A DNA stretch of 64,000 nt from Scylla paramamosain (taxonomy: Eukaryota; Arthropoda; Malacostraca; Decapoda; Portunidae): assembly GCF_035594125.1 (NCBI RefSeq), contig NC_087151.1, positions 26,118,521-26,182,520 on the forward strand. Direction: 5' to 3'. How positions within the stretch are numbered: the stretch's first letter is position 1; each line of letters opens with the position of its first letter. Shown one piece after another: positions 12,687 to 25,261 of the stretch. Below the pieces are notes generated by a model. It saw nothing but the letters and a program-made list of their open reading frames with translations, had not been told where the DNA came from and did not search any database. The translations under genes were made by a program, and so were the position numbers.

Positions 12687-12719
12687 GCTCGTTACACACA
12701 CACACACAAACACACACAG
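12622..12719. repeat. (GT)n and (CA)n inverted pair
   Basis: (GT)n at 12622-12683, a 10-bp spacer, then (CA)n at 12694-12719. The pair is complementary and hairpin-prone. Confidence 0.95.
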
Positions 12720-12863
12720 AATCAAGAGTCACTATCAATTTTTTTTTTTTTTTGTGTGTGTGTTCTTTTTACTTCCCTTTTTCTTTTCTCTGTATGCTTA
12801 CTTTGATAGTGACATTTCATCAGATTGCCACTTACTGCGAGCAAACTTCCAGGTTGTATTGGT

Positions 12864-12866
<3 letters not shown>

Positions 12867-12946
<80 letters not shown>
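12867..12946 (+). repeat. (CT)n microsatellite
   Basis: 80 bp of pure CT. Confidence 0.97.
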
Positions 12947-12949
<3 letters not shown>

Positions 12950-13068
12950 ATTAAAACGAGCGCTTAAATCATGTTCCGTCTTGCACTTACAAGGTTACAG
13001 CGTCAGTCGGTCGGTCAGGGTTACCAAGATGTAAGGGCAGAAAAACAAGGAAAAATAATAATGATAAA

Positions 13069-13069
<1 letters not shown>

Positions 13070-13139
<70 letters not shown>
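13070..13139 (+). repeat. (AC)n microsatellite
   Basis: 70 bp of pure AC, followed shortly by a (TGGC)n cluster at 13157-13174. Confidence 0.97.
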
Positions 13140-13142
<3 letters not shown>

Positions 13143-13559
13143 CTAGGACTTCCGTGGCTGGCTGGCTGGCTGGCAGAAAGAAAGTATCATTCGTCTCTCC
13201 CGCCAAGCCTCTTCATTACGCACACCAGGCAGCCATTAATGAATCCACGAAGGCAATTTGACGCTGACTCGAATTTTTGAGAGGAGACGCATCAATTAAG
13301 AAAGAAATACCATACTTAAACGTTCGACTGTCTTTTTTTTTTTTTTTTTTAGACCGAAGCGTCTTAAGAAACCAGACTTAGTGCTCTTGATATAGTGAAA
13401 GGTTTAGTATTTTCCTTTTTCCTTTTTCCTCCGGGGTACGCGTCAGTTAAGAAAGAAATACCAAAAATTAAGCATTCCACATTTTATTGAAGAGCAAATC
13501 ACGGTAAAAATTAATAAATTAAAAAAAAAAACTTAGCGCTCTTGATATAGTGAAAGTTA

Positions 13560-13725
13560 GTAGTGCTGAGTGATTAGGGAGCTTTAGATAAGTTTATGGG
13601 TGAAGATGATGAGTGAAAATACTGTAGGTAGGTAGATAAGTTTCGTACAGGAGCTTCCACGTGTAGACCTGGCGGCTTTCTGCAGATTCCCTTATTTTCT
13701 CATGCTTTAATGTTCTTATGACAGG
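13560..13725 (+). mobile_element. LINE 3' UTR fragment related to 53.7-54.1 kb
   Basis: Shares with 53940-54100 the order GAGT-ATTAGG-AGCTTTA, AAGTTTATGG, GTAGGTTTCRTRCAGGAG-like, TTTCTGCAG/TTTTGCAG and TTCTTATG. It is decayed and short, with no coding sequence left. It sits directly before a (GA)n tract at 13770. Confidence 0.55.
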
Positions 13726-13766
13726 TTTAACTATTTTTCCCCTCCATTCGTTTATTGTTGAGATAA

Positions 13767-13769
<3 letters not shown>

Positions 13770-13818
<49 letters not shown>
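13770..13818 (+). repeat. (GA)n microsatellite
   Basis: About 48 bp of GA, just after the LINE 3' fragment. Confidence 0.96.
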
Positions 13819-13820
<2 letters not shown>

Positions 13821-14110
13821 TCAATGAAGTTCAAATGTTCTTATGAAAGTTCAGCGAATTTTTTCCCCCACCTTGATTTGTTAAGATAGTAAAAAGAAAG
13901 AATAAAAGAGAAAGAAAGTGGAGGTCTTCGGTGGTTCCATGGAAATTCTCTGAGTGGGCTCGCGGCGATGGTTTTTCCCTCTGTCAAGTCGCAGCCGCCA
14001 CGTGCCACCGCTGCCGTCGCTGAGGAAAGGAAAACGGGGCGTGAAGGCGGGAAAAGAAAAAAATGAAGAAAATGGGAGAAGCAGATATCCGTCGAAGGAG
14101 ATCACGCGGG

Positions 14111-14114
<4 letters not shown>

Positions 14115-14191
<77 letters not shown>
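14115..14191 (+). repeat. (GA)n microsatellite
   Basis: 77 bp of pure GA. Confidence 0.97.
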
Positions 14192-14194
<3 letters not shown>

Positions 14195-14597
14195 AGTAAA
14201 TCTCAGCCACGTCTTCACTACTCTCCTTGCGGCGGTTGGTCTTCTTGACACTAATGAGAGGCGGGAACAGCTATCAGATGAGAGCCTCTAATGACCCAAT
14301 TATCACCCATCTACCCTCTCCCCTCCCTCTCCCCTCCCTCTACCCTCCCCTCCCCATCACCTTCTCCCTGCTTCCATGTCCCTTTCCGTCTCCTTAAACC
14401 GGAGCGCCATATGACCACTGTGCTGCGCGTTTTCGATTTGTCTGACCAAGGTTTATGATGCGGCAGACACTCATTGTTGTCTGTCTCCTTTTCTACTGCA
14501 CATCATAATTCAGCAGAGTTTCGTTGTAGAGCGAAAGATTATATGATTTTTTTTTCTTTTCTCCATATTCTTTATTATTGCATTCTTCGCCGTTTCA

Positions 14598-14598
<1 letters not shown>

Positions 14599-14684
<86 letters not shown>
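14599..14684 (+). repeat. (CT)n microsatellite
   Basis: 86 bp of pure CT. Confidence 0.97.
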
Positions 14685-14689
<5 letters not shown>

Positions 14690-15781
14690 CTTTTCATCCG
14701 CGAGGTGGGGTGAAATAAAAGCCTTTTAGTTATATCAACATCATAAATCCTTGAAAACTGGCAAGAGGTTTCAGGGCAACCTTTCCTCTTCATCCCCCTG
14801 CAGTGTTCCTTACCAGAAATAAATGGCTTCAGTTTTGCGAAATTCTCTCCAAAATGACAAGACCGTGAACTCAAAACGAGGTCTGGCTAAACTGCCATAG
14901 AGAGCAAGCAATGATTTCACGTCGCTTGAAATTAATGTTTTGTTACTGAAACTTTGGCTCATTTTGGAATTGGGATGTTTTTTACTGATTTTTTTTTTTT
15001 CATCCTTGTAGCACTGAAAAAAAATTATGTATTGTGCGTTTATTTACACTAACCATACTTCATACTCTTTGCTGTTTGCTCAGCTCTCTTGCCTCCTTTT
15101 CTTCATATAGAACATTTCCCATGCAGTAAGCAGTAAACACTCGCTGCCGGCGTATTGTCCCGGTGCCAGGGTGATGCCTTCATGGTATTTTCGTGTTGCG
15201 CCACAAACACCTAACGCTCTTCTCCTTACCCCAGGACTGCCGCCAAATCCACCTCATCCCCCTCATCTCCTTGATATAACAACCCAGCGCTTCACGGTGC
15301 GGTCAGGTTACGGCTGAGACTCTCACCTTTTTCTTATTTTTGCCTGAAGAAGGACACAGACCCTGGAATTCAGATCCCTCGCCCGGGGGCGTCCCTCAAG
15401 TTTACACAGCTAGTCATTTGTGTCTCCACGGGCGGCTGTGTGGGCCATTTCACTGAGCGATCCCTCAGAGTGTGTGAGGGCTCCCCGGCAGACAGCGGGA
15501 TGAAGGGGTGTGATGAGTGATGATCATAATGACATTAGCCAGTTCTCATTACCTATGCCAACGTTTTATGCAGTGTGTCCAAGGCCAGACAGACGGCGAC
15601 GCATTGCATACAGACAGACAGTCACAAAAATACGCCCCGAGGCTCGCGTGCCGTCACGTAATGAAAAAAAGGCATTGATGGCCCTTCCCGGTAAAGAGGG
15701 CGCGGCCTCCCATCTGACGGAGACCTGCTGATTGAGGCGGCTAAGTGGCGGCTAATTATGGCCGGGAGTCCTTGATTAGCT

Positions 15782-15782
<1 letters not shown>

Positions 15783-15862
<80 letters not shown>

Positions 15863-15956
15863 TGTGTGTGTGTTATTGCTCTCTCTCTCCTCCTCCTCCT
15901 CCTCCTCCTTCTCCTCCTCCTCCAGCTCCATCCCCTCCTCCTCCTCCTCTTCCTCC
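15783..15956 (+). repeat. (GT)n followed by (TCC)n
   Basis: 91 bp of GT with one TC interruption, a short link, then TCC/TTC-rich sequence. Confidence 0.95.
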
Positions 15957-16324
15957 TTCGCCCCTGCCGTCGTCCATCTCTCCCTCCCCTGTGTTCATGA
16001 GGAGCCCCAAAGTTCGGTGCGTGAGTGCCGAGATAAGGAACTCACGCCACTTATTAACTACTCGTTTCTTTGCATATTTATACACTCATTACATCGATAT
16101 ATGCTGAATTGATAGGTTCTTTGCACCTCAGTTTGCCGCACTCACAGACAGACAGACGGATACACAGACAGACACACACACACCCACACACGCCTGACAT
16201 GCGCACAAAGAATAAAGGGCTGCAAGGTAAGTCAATTAGAAGAGACCGGAAAGGCGTGTCTCAACTTTAAAACAACGAAATACAGTTAAGTAAATGTGAT
16301 TAGTTAAAGACACGCCAGGAGAAT

Positions 16325-16533
16325 ACCACCACCACCACCGCCGCCACCACCACCACCACCACCACCACCACCACCACCACCACTATCACCATCATCACCC
16401 ACCTCCATTACGACCATCACTACGACTACTACTAGTGCTGCTACTGCTACTACTACTACTACTATTACTACTACTACTACTACTACTTACTGTCACCTTA
16501 CTTATTCCGCCACCACCACCACCACCACCACCA
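16325..16533 (+). repeat. (CAC)n/(TAC)n trinucleotide cluster
   Basis: Three neighbouring trinucleotide arrays: CAC, TAC with a GCT mix, and CAC. Confidence 0.9.
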
Positions 16534-16743
16534 TTAATACTATTCCCACCTCCATTATAGTCAACACCCTTGAGGCCGAACCACCACCGCCACCAACACC
16601 ACCACCGGTATCCCTTCTTCACTTAATTCAGTGAAATTTCATAGCAGGACAGAGACAATTGAATACATTTACCTTACCACCACTACCACTAACTTCTCCA
16701 CACCTCCACCTCCTCCTCCTCCTCCTCCTTCCTCCTCCTCCTT

Positions 16744-16978
16744 CCTTTCCTATGAAAATTCCATGTCAGTTTTTCCATACTGCATGGTACTTTTCCCAAC
16801 TATTTCCATGCCAGCGCAAGCTGGAGGGAGTGGTGGGTGGGGAAGAGCCTTCTGCTATGCTGTCCTGTCTCTCTTCCCTGTAGCTAGTTAGAAGTAGTTA
16901 CCAAACAGCCTTGCAAGGACCAAAAGGTCTGTTGCTGTTTGGCTTTCCTTTATATATTCCTTTGTATTCCTCCTCCTC
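16744..16978 (+). mobile_element. Solo 3' end of the same CR1-like LINE
   Basis: About 230 bp nearly identical to 2879-3113. Shared landmarks are the TATGAAAATTCCATG start, the GCGCAAGCTGGAGGGAGTGG block, GTAGCTAGTTAGAAGTAGTTA and the AAGGACCAAAAGGTCTGTTG block. It differs by a few substitutions and one short deletion near the tail. It is flanked by (TCC)n on both sides (16708-16743 and 16969-16980), then (TAC)n. Confidence 0.85.
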
Positions 16979-16980
16979 CT

Positions 16981-17003
16981 ACTACTACCATTACTACTAC
17001 TAT

Positions 17004-17055
<52 letters not shown>

Positions 17056-17064
17056 GCTACTACT
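16981..17064 (+). repeat. (TAC)n array after the LINE 3' end
   Basis: About 84 bp of TAC/TAT units that grow out of the (TCC)n tail of the LINE fragment. Confidence 0.93.
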
Positions 17065-17143
17065 TTCCTTTCTTCCCCATCATTCATTTAATTCTCTTCA
17101 CTCCCTCAGTCATTCCTTTATTCGCCTACTTCATTTCCTCCGT

Positions 17144-17146
<3 letters not shown>

Positions 17147-17208
<62 letters not shown>
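17147..17208 (+). repeat. (GA)n microsatellite
   Basis: 62 bp of pure GA. Confidence 0.97.
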
Positions 17209-17209
<1 letters not shown>

Positions 17210-17594
17210 AGGGCCAATCTTCTAATTCTAGCAGGTGTATATTCAAGTAATGGCTGGAAAACACTCCCTAAGGTGTATGAGATGACGCCTGTTAACTGTG
17301 TCCTTGCTGGTACCCTTGTGATGAACGCGTCTGTACATTGGGTATATGAAGTAAATCAGTACCGTACGTTGCTTTAGTATATCACTAATAACTGTACGGA
17401 GGAGCTGTGCGTTTATTTTTATAATGTCAATAAATATCGTGATGTTTATGGATAGATTTATTATTATTATTGTCAGTCATGGGTTCAGAATGGCTTATCA
17501 TTGCTAACATCATCATTATTGTTGTTGTTATTATCATTATCTCACCATCATCATCGTTATCGTTGTTTAAGAGCAGTAATGACTATTTGTTTTC

Positions 17595-18222
<628 letters not shown>

Positions 18223-18480
18223 TTCCTGTTCCTCCCTTCCTTGTATTCATGAGGCAACCCACAGTTTGAGTCGTGATGGCCAAGATAAGCACCTCACGCG
18301 AGCAACCCACACACTGCAAATTTCTTAACATATTTATACTCTTATCAAATCAATGTACACAGACTTAAGTGTATAAGCAAAGGCTGGACGAATCAGAGGC
18401 TTAGACATTAGGTAAAATTAAGAAGTTTTTTTTTTTTAGTTAAGCATGTCAAACATTAAAATTCTGACAGATATACTCGT

Positions 18481-18710
18481 AAGAAGGAGAAGGAGGAGGA
18501 GGAGAAGGAGGAAGAGGAGGAGGAGAAGGAAGAGGAGGAGGAGGAGGAGAAGAAGAAGAAAAAGAAGAACAAGAACAAGAAGAACAAGAACAAGAACAAG
18601 AAGAAAGAAGAAGAAAAGGAGGAAGAGAGGAAGGAGGAGGAGGAGAAGGAGAAGGACGAGGAGGAGGAGGAGGAGGAGAAGGAGGAGGAGGAGGAGGAGG
18701 AGGAGGAGGG
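18481..18710 (+). repeat. Polypurine (GGA/GAA/AAC)n block
   Basis: 230 bp of GGA, GAA and a few AAC/GAC units, then (ATC)n at 18717-18735. It lies 260 bp after the polypyrimidine block and in the complementary sense. Confidence 0.95.
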
Positions 18711-18758
18711 CCACCTTATCATCATCATCATCATCTACTCAGCAAACGAACAAGCAGC

Positions 18759-18759
<1 letters not shown>

Positions 18760-18798
<39 letters not shown>
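18760..18798 (+). repeat. (GA)n microsatellite
   Basis: 39 bp of GA. Confidence 0.95.
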
Positions 18799-18800
<2 letters not shown>

Positions 18801-19183
18801 CATACATAATCCCCTACAGGTCCCCAGTATCTTTTTACCATGCCATCTCTTTACTTTCCTCCTTTCCTCCCTGCTTTCTTTCCTCCCTCGCTCCCTCCTC
18901 CTCGTCCTCTCCCTACCTGCAAGGAAATTAAGTCCCTGGTGGAGGCCGTAATGCGGAAGCTGGAGGAGGAAATGACGTGAGGGAGGAAGGGTTCACACTT
19001 TACAGTCACTCGGTACTGGGGCGGATGGTATTCAGGTCATATGGGCTTCGGGGTCAGAATAAGCCTCAAGACAGATCGGCCTGAGTGCAAATAGGACCAC
19101 TTTGTGAATACGGGGCCAGGAGTGGATGGATTGTAGGTTATACTATAAAGAAATAAAAATAAAGAATAAAAAAAAATGTATCA

Positions 19184-19218
<35 letters not shown>

Positions 19219-19508
19219 AGTCTCGCCTCCTGTAAGTAAACGTTCTCTGGCAAATTAAAGGGTAATACAAATATCCCATAAATGAATGAGTTACACATAC
19301 ATATTTTTTCCGTCCCGCTACAACATGGGTGAGTGTGGGTGGACGTGTGATGGAGTGTCGCTGGGGAGTATTGTGTAGTGCTGTACCTCAGGCGTGCTTC
19401 TGGTGGTACGTGCTGTGTGTGCTTACCTACCTGAAGCTGTAGTGGTAGTCAACGTAAACCGCCAGTAAAGTTGATAATTGTAATGATGAGGATAATGATG
19501 ATGGCAAC

Positions 19509-19511
<3 letters not shown>
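18799..19511. other. No gene recognised
   Basis: Includes (GT)n at 19186-19216. A stretch near 19020-19125 ends in GTGAATACGGGGCC, resembling the edge of the dispersed family at 46.9 and 48.2 kb. Confidence 0.55.
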
Positions 19512-19763
<252 letters not shown>

Positions 19764-19792
19764 CCCCTTTCTTTTGACCTTAGGTAACTATA

Positions 19793-19798
<6 letters not shown>

Positions 19799-19848
<50 letters not shown>
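19799..19848 (+). repeat. (GT)n microsatellite
   Basis: 50 bp of pure GT. Confidence 0.96.
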
Positions 19849-19850
<2 letters not shown>

Positions 19851-20078
19851 CCCTCGGTTAATGACGCGTTCAAAGGAGACCCAAAGGAGAGATGAGGCTG
19901 AGAGGGGGCGGGAAGAGGGCGGCAAGAGGACGGGAGGAGGGAGAGGATGGGGGTAAATGGAGGGAAGAGGAGGAGAAGGAAAGCAGAGGGTGTCACTAGC
20001 GGCCCTGCGTGTGTACCTAACGAGACAATTAGAGGTTGTAGCAAAGGCAAGGCATGGCTAAGGTGTAGACATGGTGTA

Positions 20079-20080
20079 TG

Positions 20081-20115
<35 letters not shown>

Positions 20116-20202
20116 GTTGTCATTAGGATTTTTGTGTGTTTTTTTCTCTCTTGTTTCCTTGTGTTTCCTTCTCTCTCTCTCGGTTTTCGTTATAAATGCG
20201 TG

Positions 20203-20288
<86 letters not shown>
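20079..20288 (+). repeat. (GT)n and (CT)n tracts
   Basis: GT at 20079-20118 with one TT break, then CT at 20203-20288 (86 bp). Confidence 0.95.
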
Positions 20289-20290
<2 letters not shown>

Positions 20291-20392
20291 GTTCTGATTG
20301 AAATTCTTCTTCTTCTTCTTCTTTTGCTCCTTCCAGACAGTTGAAGTATTGGTACCAGCAGCAACTCTATTATTACTGCCACTAACGCCACT

Positions 20393-20616
20393 AGTAGTAG
20401 TAGTAGGAGGAGGAGGAGGAGGAGGAGGAGGAGGAGGAGGAGGAGGAGGACGAGGAGGAGGAGGAGGACAAAAGAAGAAGAAATGAGGAAGAGGAAGAGG
20501 AAGAGGAGGAGGACAAAAGAAGAAAATGATAAGGAGGGAAGGAGAAGAAGGAGGAGGAGAAATGATGGTGGTGGTGGTGGTGGTGGTGATGGTGATGGTG
20601 GTGGTGGTGGTGGTGG
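20393..20616 (+). repeat. (TAG)n/(GAG)n, polypurine and (GGT)n cluster
   Basis: GAG array to 20468, purine-rich to 20563, then GGT/GAT array 20566-20616. Strongly G-rich on the plus strand. Confidence 0.93.
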
Positions 20617-20753
20617 CAGCAGTAAATGTTGCTTAACACAATTGACCTAATAAGTGATTGGTGTTGTTAAAGTAATGAGGCACTTCGTTCAGAGACTCCT
20701 CGGTGTCTGTGATTGTGTTTGCCTTTTTGGCGGGATATTCCATGTGCATTGAC

Positions 20754-20755
<2 letters not shown>

Positions 20756-20822
<67 letters not shown>

Positions 20823-20871
20823 AGGGACAAAGGGCATTTAAGTGTATCCTCTGTTACTTTCAATCTTTATA

Positions 20872-20953
<82 letters not shown>
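20756..20953. repeat. (GA)n - spacer - (CT)n inverted pair
   Basis: (GA)n at 20756-20820, a 54-bp spacer, then (CT)n at 20875-20953. The tracts are complementary. Confidence 0.96.
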
Positions 20954-20956
<3 letters not shown>

Positions 20957-22163
20957 GCTCTCTTTGTGGCACGGGATTAAGAAAGGGCAGGTATAACAGT
21001 CGTTCCCTCGTACTCAGATTCCCTAAGTGCTTTCCTCCCTCAATAACAAATCCACTTTTCACTTTGCTCAATCCCTATATCTCTTTATTTGTACACGTAT
21101 TTATTAAACCCTTTCTCTTTTAGGCCATTTCTTGTTGTTTCTTCATAACCTGATAACGTTTTTCACGTTTTTTTTTTTTTTTTTTAGATTCGTTTCCTTT
21201 GAAGTAGTTTTGTAATATTAAAACGACAAAAATTTACGTCTCTTCGTTATGTGACCATGCAAATATTTTTTTTTCTTTTTCACAGTGCTCTCAATGTTAA
21301 AAATATCGACCTGAGTAGCAAAAGCATTAACTAATTTATTCATTAATTGATTTCGTATCTTCCCGTGGCAATTGTTATATTATCGTTAGTAGAAGAGATT
21401 GTTGCATTACTGTTCACACTATCACCCTTCTCCCAGCAGTTATGGTGACTGTAATGTAATGTTGTACATACTACCACTCTTCTTCCAGCCTTCTTGAGTA
21501 CAGCGGGTCATGATACCTGTAACGTCATAGCGCTACTCACTCGCCACCATCCTTCTTCCAGCCTTCTTTAGTGAGTCATGGTACTATAGCTACGTGTAAT
21601 GGCGTCCCAGCGGCCTTCACACATTGTGCCACTCTGTGTACCGTACGAAATGACCCCCTCCCCCTGGGCCTACGCTGCCTAACAGTATGTACACAAAGAC
21701 TGAAAAAATAAATAAATAAATAAATAAAAAAAGGACACAAATGGGTGAAAAAGTATTCGTCACTTATATAATTTGTACTTTTAGATTAAATTTTCGTTCA
21801 AATTATTCGTTTTCTTGTTATATTTTTTTACGTAGTGTGACAAGTGAAACACGTTCATATTGTTTACTCATATATGGAGTTCTTAAAAGTCTCCCATACA
21901 GATAATTCACACTGCTGAGAGTTTATTCTTTAGCGTGGTGGTTTGCGGGGCGATGGACAGATGGGCTTGCAGTGAAGGTTACTCGCTGCTACCTGGTCAA
22001 TATAGATTGTCCTTGGCCCGCCTGTCAACACTGCTTGTCCGGGGACGTCAGTTATTGTCGGCCTGTGTTTGTTTACGGCCAGCCAGCCAACGAGCCTCCC
22101 GTTAGCTGTAGTGGTGAGGCAGACTCGTTGTGGTCTGTTGTTACTTTGCCTTTGGTTTGCTGG
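20954..22163. other. No gene recognised
   Basis: AT-richer sequence with a T run near 21172 and (AAAT)n at 21706-21728. Near 21420-21560 imperfect repeats of CCTTCTTCCAGCCTTCTT are seen. No coding signal was found. Confidence 0.6.
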
Positions 22164-22338
22164 TCTTCCTCTTCTTCTCCTCCTCTTCCTCCTCCTCCTC
22201 CTTCCTCCTCCTTCTCCTTCCTCTTCTTCCTCCTCCTCCTCCTCCTCCTCCTCCTCCTCCTTCTTCTTCTCCTCCTCCTCCTCCTCCTCCTCCTCCTCCT
22301 CCTCCTCCTCCTCCTCCTCCTCCTCCTCCTCTCTTCCT
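22164..22338 (+). repeat. (TCC)n/(TTC)n polypyrimidine array
   Basis: About 175 bp of TCC units with TTC interruptions; polypurine on the minus strand. Confidence 0.96.
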
Positions 22339-22744
22339 AGTATCCCGATGAGGGAGATGGAAGTTTGTTCGTCGTGGTAATGATACAATATTTCACCTGT
22401 ATTATTGTTCACCTGTATTTATTGTTCTTTTTAACTTTTAGATAAGAAATTTCATTAATTTCACTGATGTTCAAGAGGCGTGACTGGATCTCAACTCTAT
22501 GATGGAAGTTTTATCGTTTCTTTACAGCTCACGTTTATCTATCGTCACGCTTCCATCCTTGATCATCTTTTGTTTTTGCTGGCTCTCTTGACCCACTCTT
22601 ATCTGTTCACTCATACCTCCTAACACCCAAACGTTATCCTACCTCCTAACTCTTCTTACGTCCCAGCTCATAATCTCTTTCCTCCCATTTGACTCTTGCC
22701 TCCCTACTCTCTAACAAATGTCAACTTCCTTACTGCCTGTATTT

Positions 22745-22935
22745 TGAAGCACTTCGTTCTCTCAAAAGTACTATTTTAGAAGACCAGAAAGAATAGTAGC
22801 AGGATTCTCATCAAACTATCTCTTGTGCCATAAAAACACCCGTGAAAACCGCAGTAACTTCCACTAATGCCTGTTAAAAGGAGCCGAGATACGACACTGA
22901 AACAGGTGAGAATGTGGTCCCTGATGTAGTGCATT
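22745..22935 (+). repeat. Dispersed repeat family, copy C
   Basis: Matches copy B (8640-8870) in the series GCAGTAACTT, ATGCCTGTTAAAA, GAGATACGACRCTGAA, GAGAATGTGGTCC. Noncoding. Confidence 0.55.
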
Positions 22936-23324
22936 TAGTCCTCTTGCTGGAGACACGATCCTATTGAACCGCCACCTCTCGATCCTTCAATATCCACTTT
23001 CCAAGACCTACTCAGCGACGCATCCATTTCCGGTCAGTCAGCCAGTCAGCCAGTCAGTCCTTTGCATTTAAACACTCCTTTATTCGCTCCACCAACGTTG
23101 TGCTTCCTCTCGCCATCCTCCTGTCTCTCCCTGACCCCCCTAACCTCCCTTTCAATTTCCTTTCACGTGTGGTGGGACAGTGGGTGGCGCGTTGACGATA
23201 ACGAGTGCAGGGGTTTGGAATTTACTTTGGCGCCGAGTTCACTTTGAGCACCATTATCTCTCGTTACTGGGGATTACCTAAGTTTAAAGCCTAATTCATC
23301 GTGTTACTGGCGGGCCGAGTTTGA

Positions 23325-23530
23325 GAGTGAGGGAGGAAGGATGGATGGGTGGATGGAAGGCTGGAAGGACGGAAAGAGGGAGGGAGAGGGACATGGAAGA
23401 AAGGAAGAGAGCAAGGAAAGAAGGGAAGGAGGGATGGAAGGTGAAAGGCGTGTAGGAGAGAGAGGTGAAGGAAAGTGGTAAAGGAGGAGGAGCAGGAGGA
23501 GGAAGAGGACAGGAAGGAAAGAGTTGTGAC
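23325..23530 (+). repeat. Purine-rich GGAAG/GGATGG stretch
   Basis: About 200 bp that is mostly A and G, with GGATGG, GGAAGG and GGAGGA units. Confidence 0.8.
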
Positions 23531-23550
23531 AGAGGATCTATTATATTCTC

Positions 23551-23584
<34 letters not shown>

Positions 23585-24453
23585 TCGTACACACACACAC
23601 ATATCATCATCATCATCATCATCACCATCATCGTCATCGTTATCGTCAATCGATCACTGCATATTTCTTGATCTTGCTTTTCACTCGTCTTCGTTATCTT
23701 GATCGTCGTCGTCATATCGTCCTCCTCCCCCTTCCCCTCTCCTCCTTAATGCCCTCTAATGCAGCGGCAGTCTCGCTGCTGCTGAAGGGTCTCGGGTGGC
23801 TGAGGAACGCGACACACTAATGGGTTTGCTTACTGGGAAATCACTCGTCCTCCTCAACGTTTTAAAAAGACTGTTGATTTTATATCTCTCTTGGTCTTTC
23901 CCTTTGTTTGTAAGCGAGATAAAGTAAAGGACTGGTGGAAGATCGAAAGGAAGTCGTGAAGGATATTAATTTTACAACTATGGATTGTTTTACTGAATGG
24001 AAATCTCCCCTCGTCTTCCGGGACAGTTTCATCTTTCTCTGACAGGTGTATCTAAGTGGTTACAGACAAAGACGTGCTTGCTTTCGTCATTCCTTTCCGC
24101 GTGTCTCTTATTCATGGAAACACAAGGGTGTGGAAATTTGTTTCTTGAAAATGGTTTATTGTTTCCTAAAATTCTGGTGACAAGCACCACAGGCGCCACA
24201 AAACAATGTTCATAAGGGTCTCGTATAAGAAGCATTTGTGCCGAGCACGAACGACTGTTTACGGGAGACAAGACAAAGGCGGATCCTCGCGAGTCACTTA
24301 CCGGTAACTCACTTTACGAATATCAGACAGCTGAATGTGACATGAAACTGACAGTGATCGGTAAAATTAATACGCGTGAATATAGGGACAGGAAGTCCCA
24401 CGAGACAAGACACGTGCTTCAGGATGGTACCATTCAAATTATGTATCTAAAAA

Positions 24454-24459
24454 TAAATA

Positions 24460-24505
<46 letters not shown>

Positions 24506-24530
24506 CATTATAATAATAATAATAATAATG
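24454..24530 (+). repeat. (AAT)n microsatellite
   Basis: About 77 bp of AAT/ATA with one CATT break. Confidence 0.95.
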
Positions 24531-24691
24531 GGGATAATTAATGATGTCGGTAACGCGGTAACGAGCCCACCCAAACATTACAGACCATACATGGCTCTTG
24601 CATCGCCCATCAGCAACACGTTTGAGAAAGGTAAGCCATCATCACCTATGTACATGGAAAAAAACAACCTCCTCAACGTGAACCAGGCGGA

Positions 24692-24692
<1 letters not shown>

Positions 24693-24769
<77 letters not shown>
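24693..24769 (+). repeat. (GA)n microsatellite
   Basis: 77 bp of pure GA. Confidence 0.97.
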
Positions 24770-24771
<2 letters not shown>

Positions 24772-25044
24772 GTACACATGAAAGGAACAAGAAACTGCCA
24801 ATAGTAGGATCAAAAATTTTAATTTTTTGCAAAAAATTTAACAAGGTTGTTTTCATTTCACATGAGACAAAAACTAGACTTTCTTGATTATATTCGTAAG
24901 GGTGCTTTATTTGAGGAGATACACACATGCATGAACAGGGGAGTAGGCACGCGCACATAGGCATGTAGACTAGTTGTAAGGACATAGAATCTGAGATGTG
25001 ACACTATCGAGATCATAATCAAACAAGTACATGCACAGATCCAC

Positions 25045-25080
25045 TCACACACACACACACACACACACACACAAATACAC

Positions 25081-25134
<54 letters not shown>

Positions 25135-25176
25135 CTGACTAGTAAAAAGACACCAACACCTACAAGTGGATCTTTC

Positions 25177-25259
<83 letters not shown>
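25045..25259 (+). repeat. (CA)n tracts
   Basis: CA arrays at 25045-25072, 25081-25136 and 25180-25259, separated by short unique links. Confidence 0.95.

Positions 25260-25261
<2 letters not shown>

Larger units (their letters stand above)
14192..16743. other. No gene recognised; microsatellite-rich
   Basis: Holds (CT)n at 14599-14684, (GT)n at 15783-15873 followed by (TCC)n at 15880-15956, (CAC)n at 16325-16383, (TAC)n at 16431-16489, (CAC)n at 16510-16533 and (TCC)n at 16708-16743. The stretch 14700-15780 shows no gene signal. Confidence 0.65.
22339..24692. other. No gene recognised
   Basis: Holds a dispersed-repeat copy (22745-22935), a purine-rich stretch (23325-23530), (CA)n at 23552-23600, (ATC)n at 23601-23633 and (AAT)n at 24454-24530. 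No exon could be supported. Confidence 0.6.
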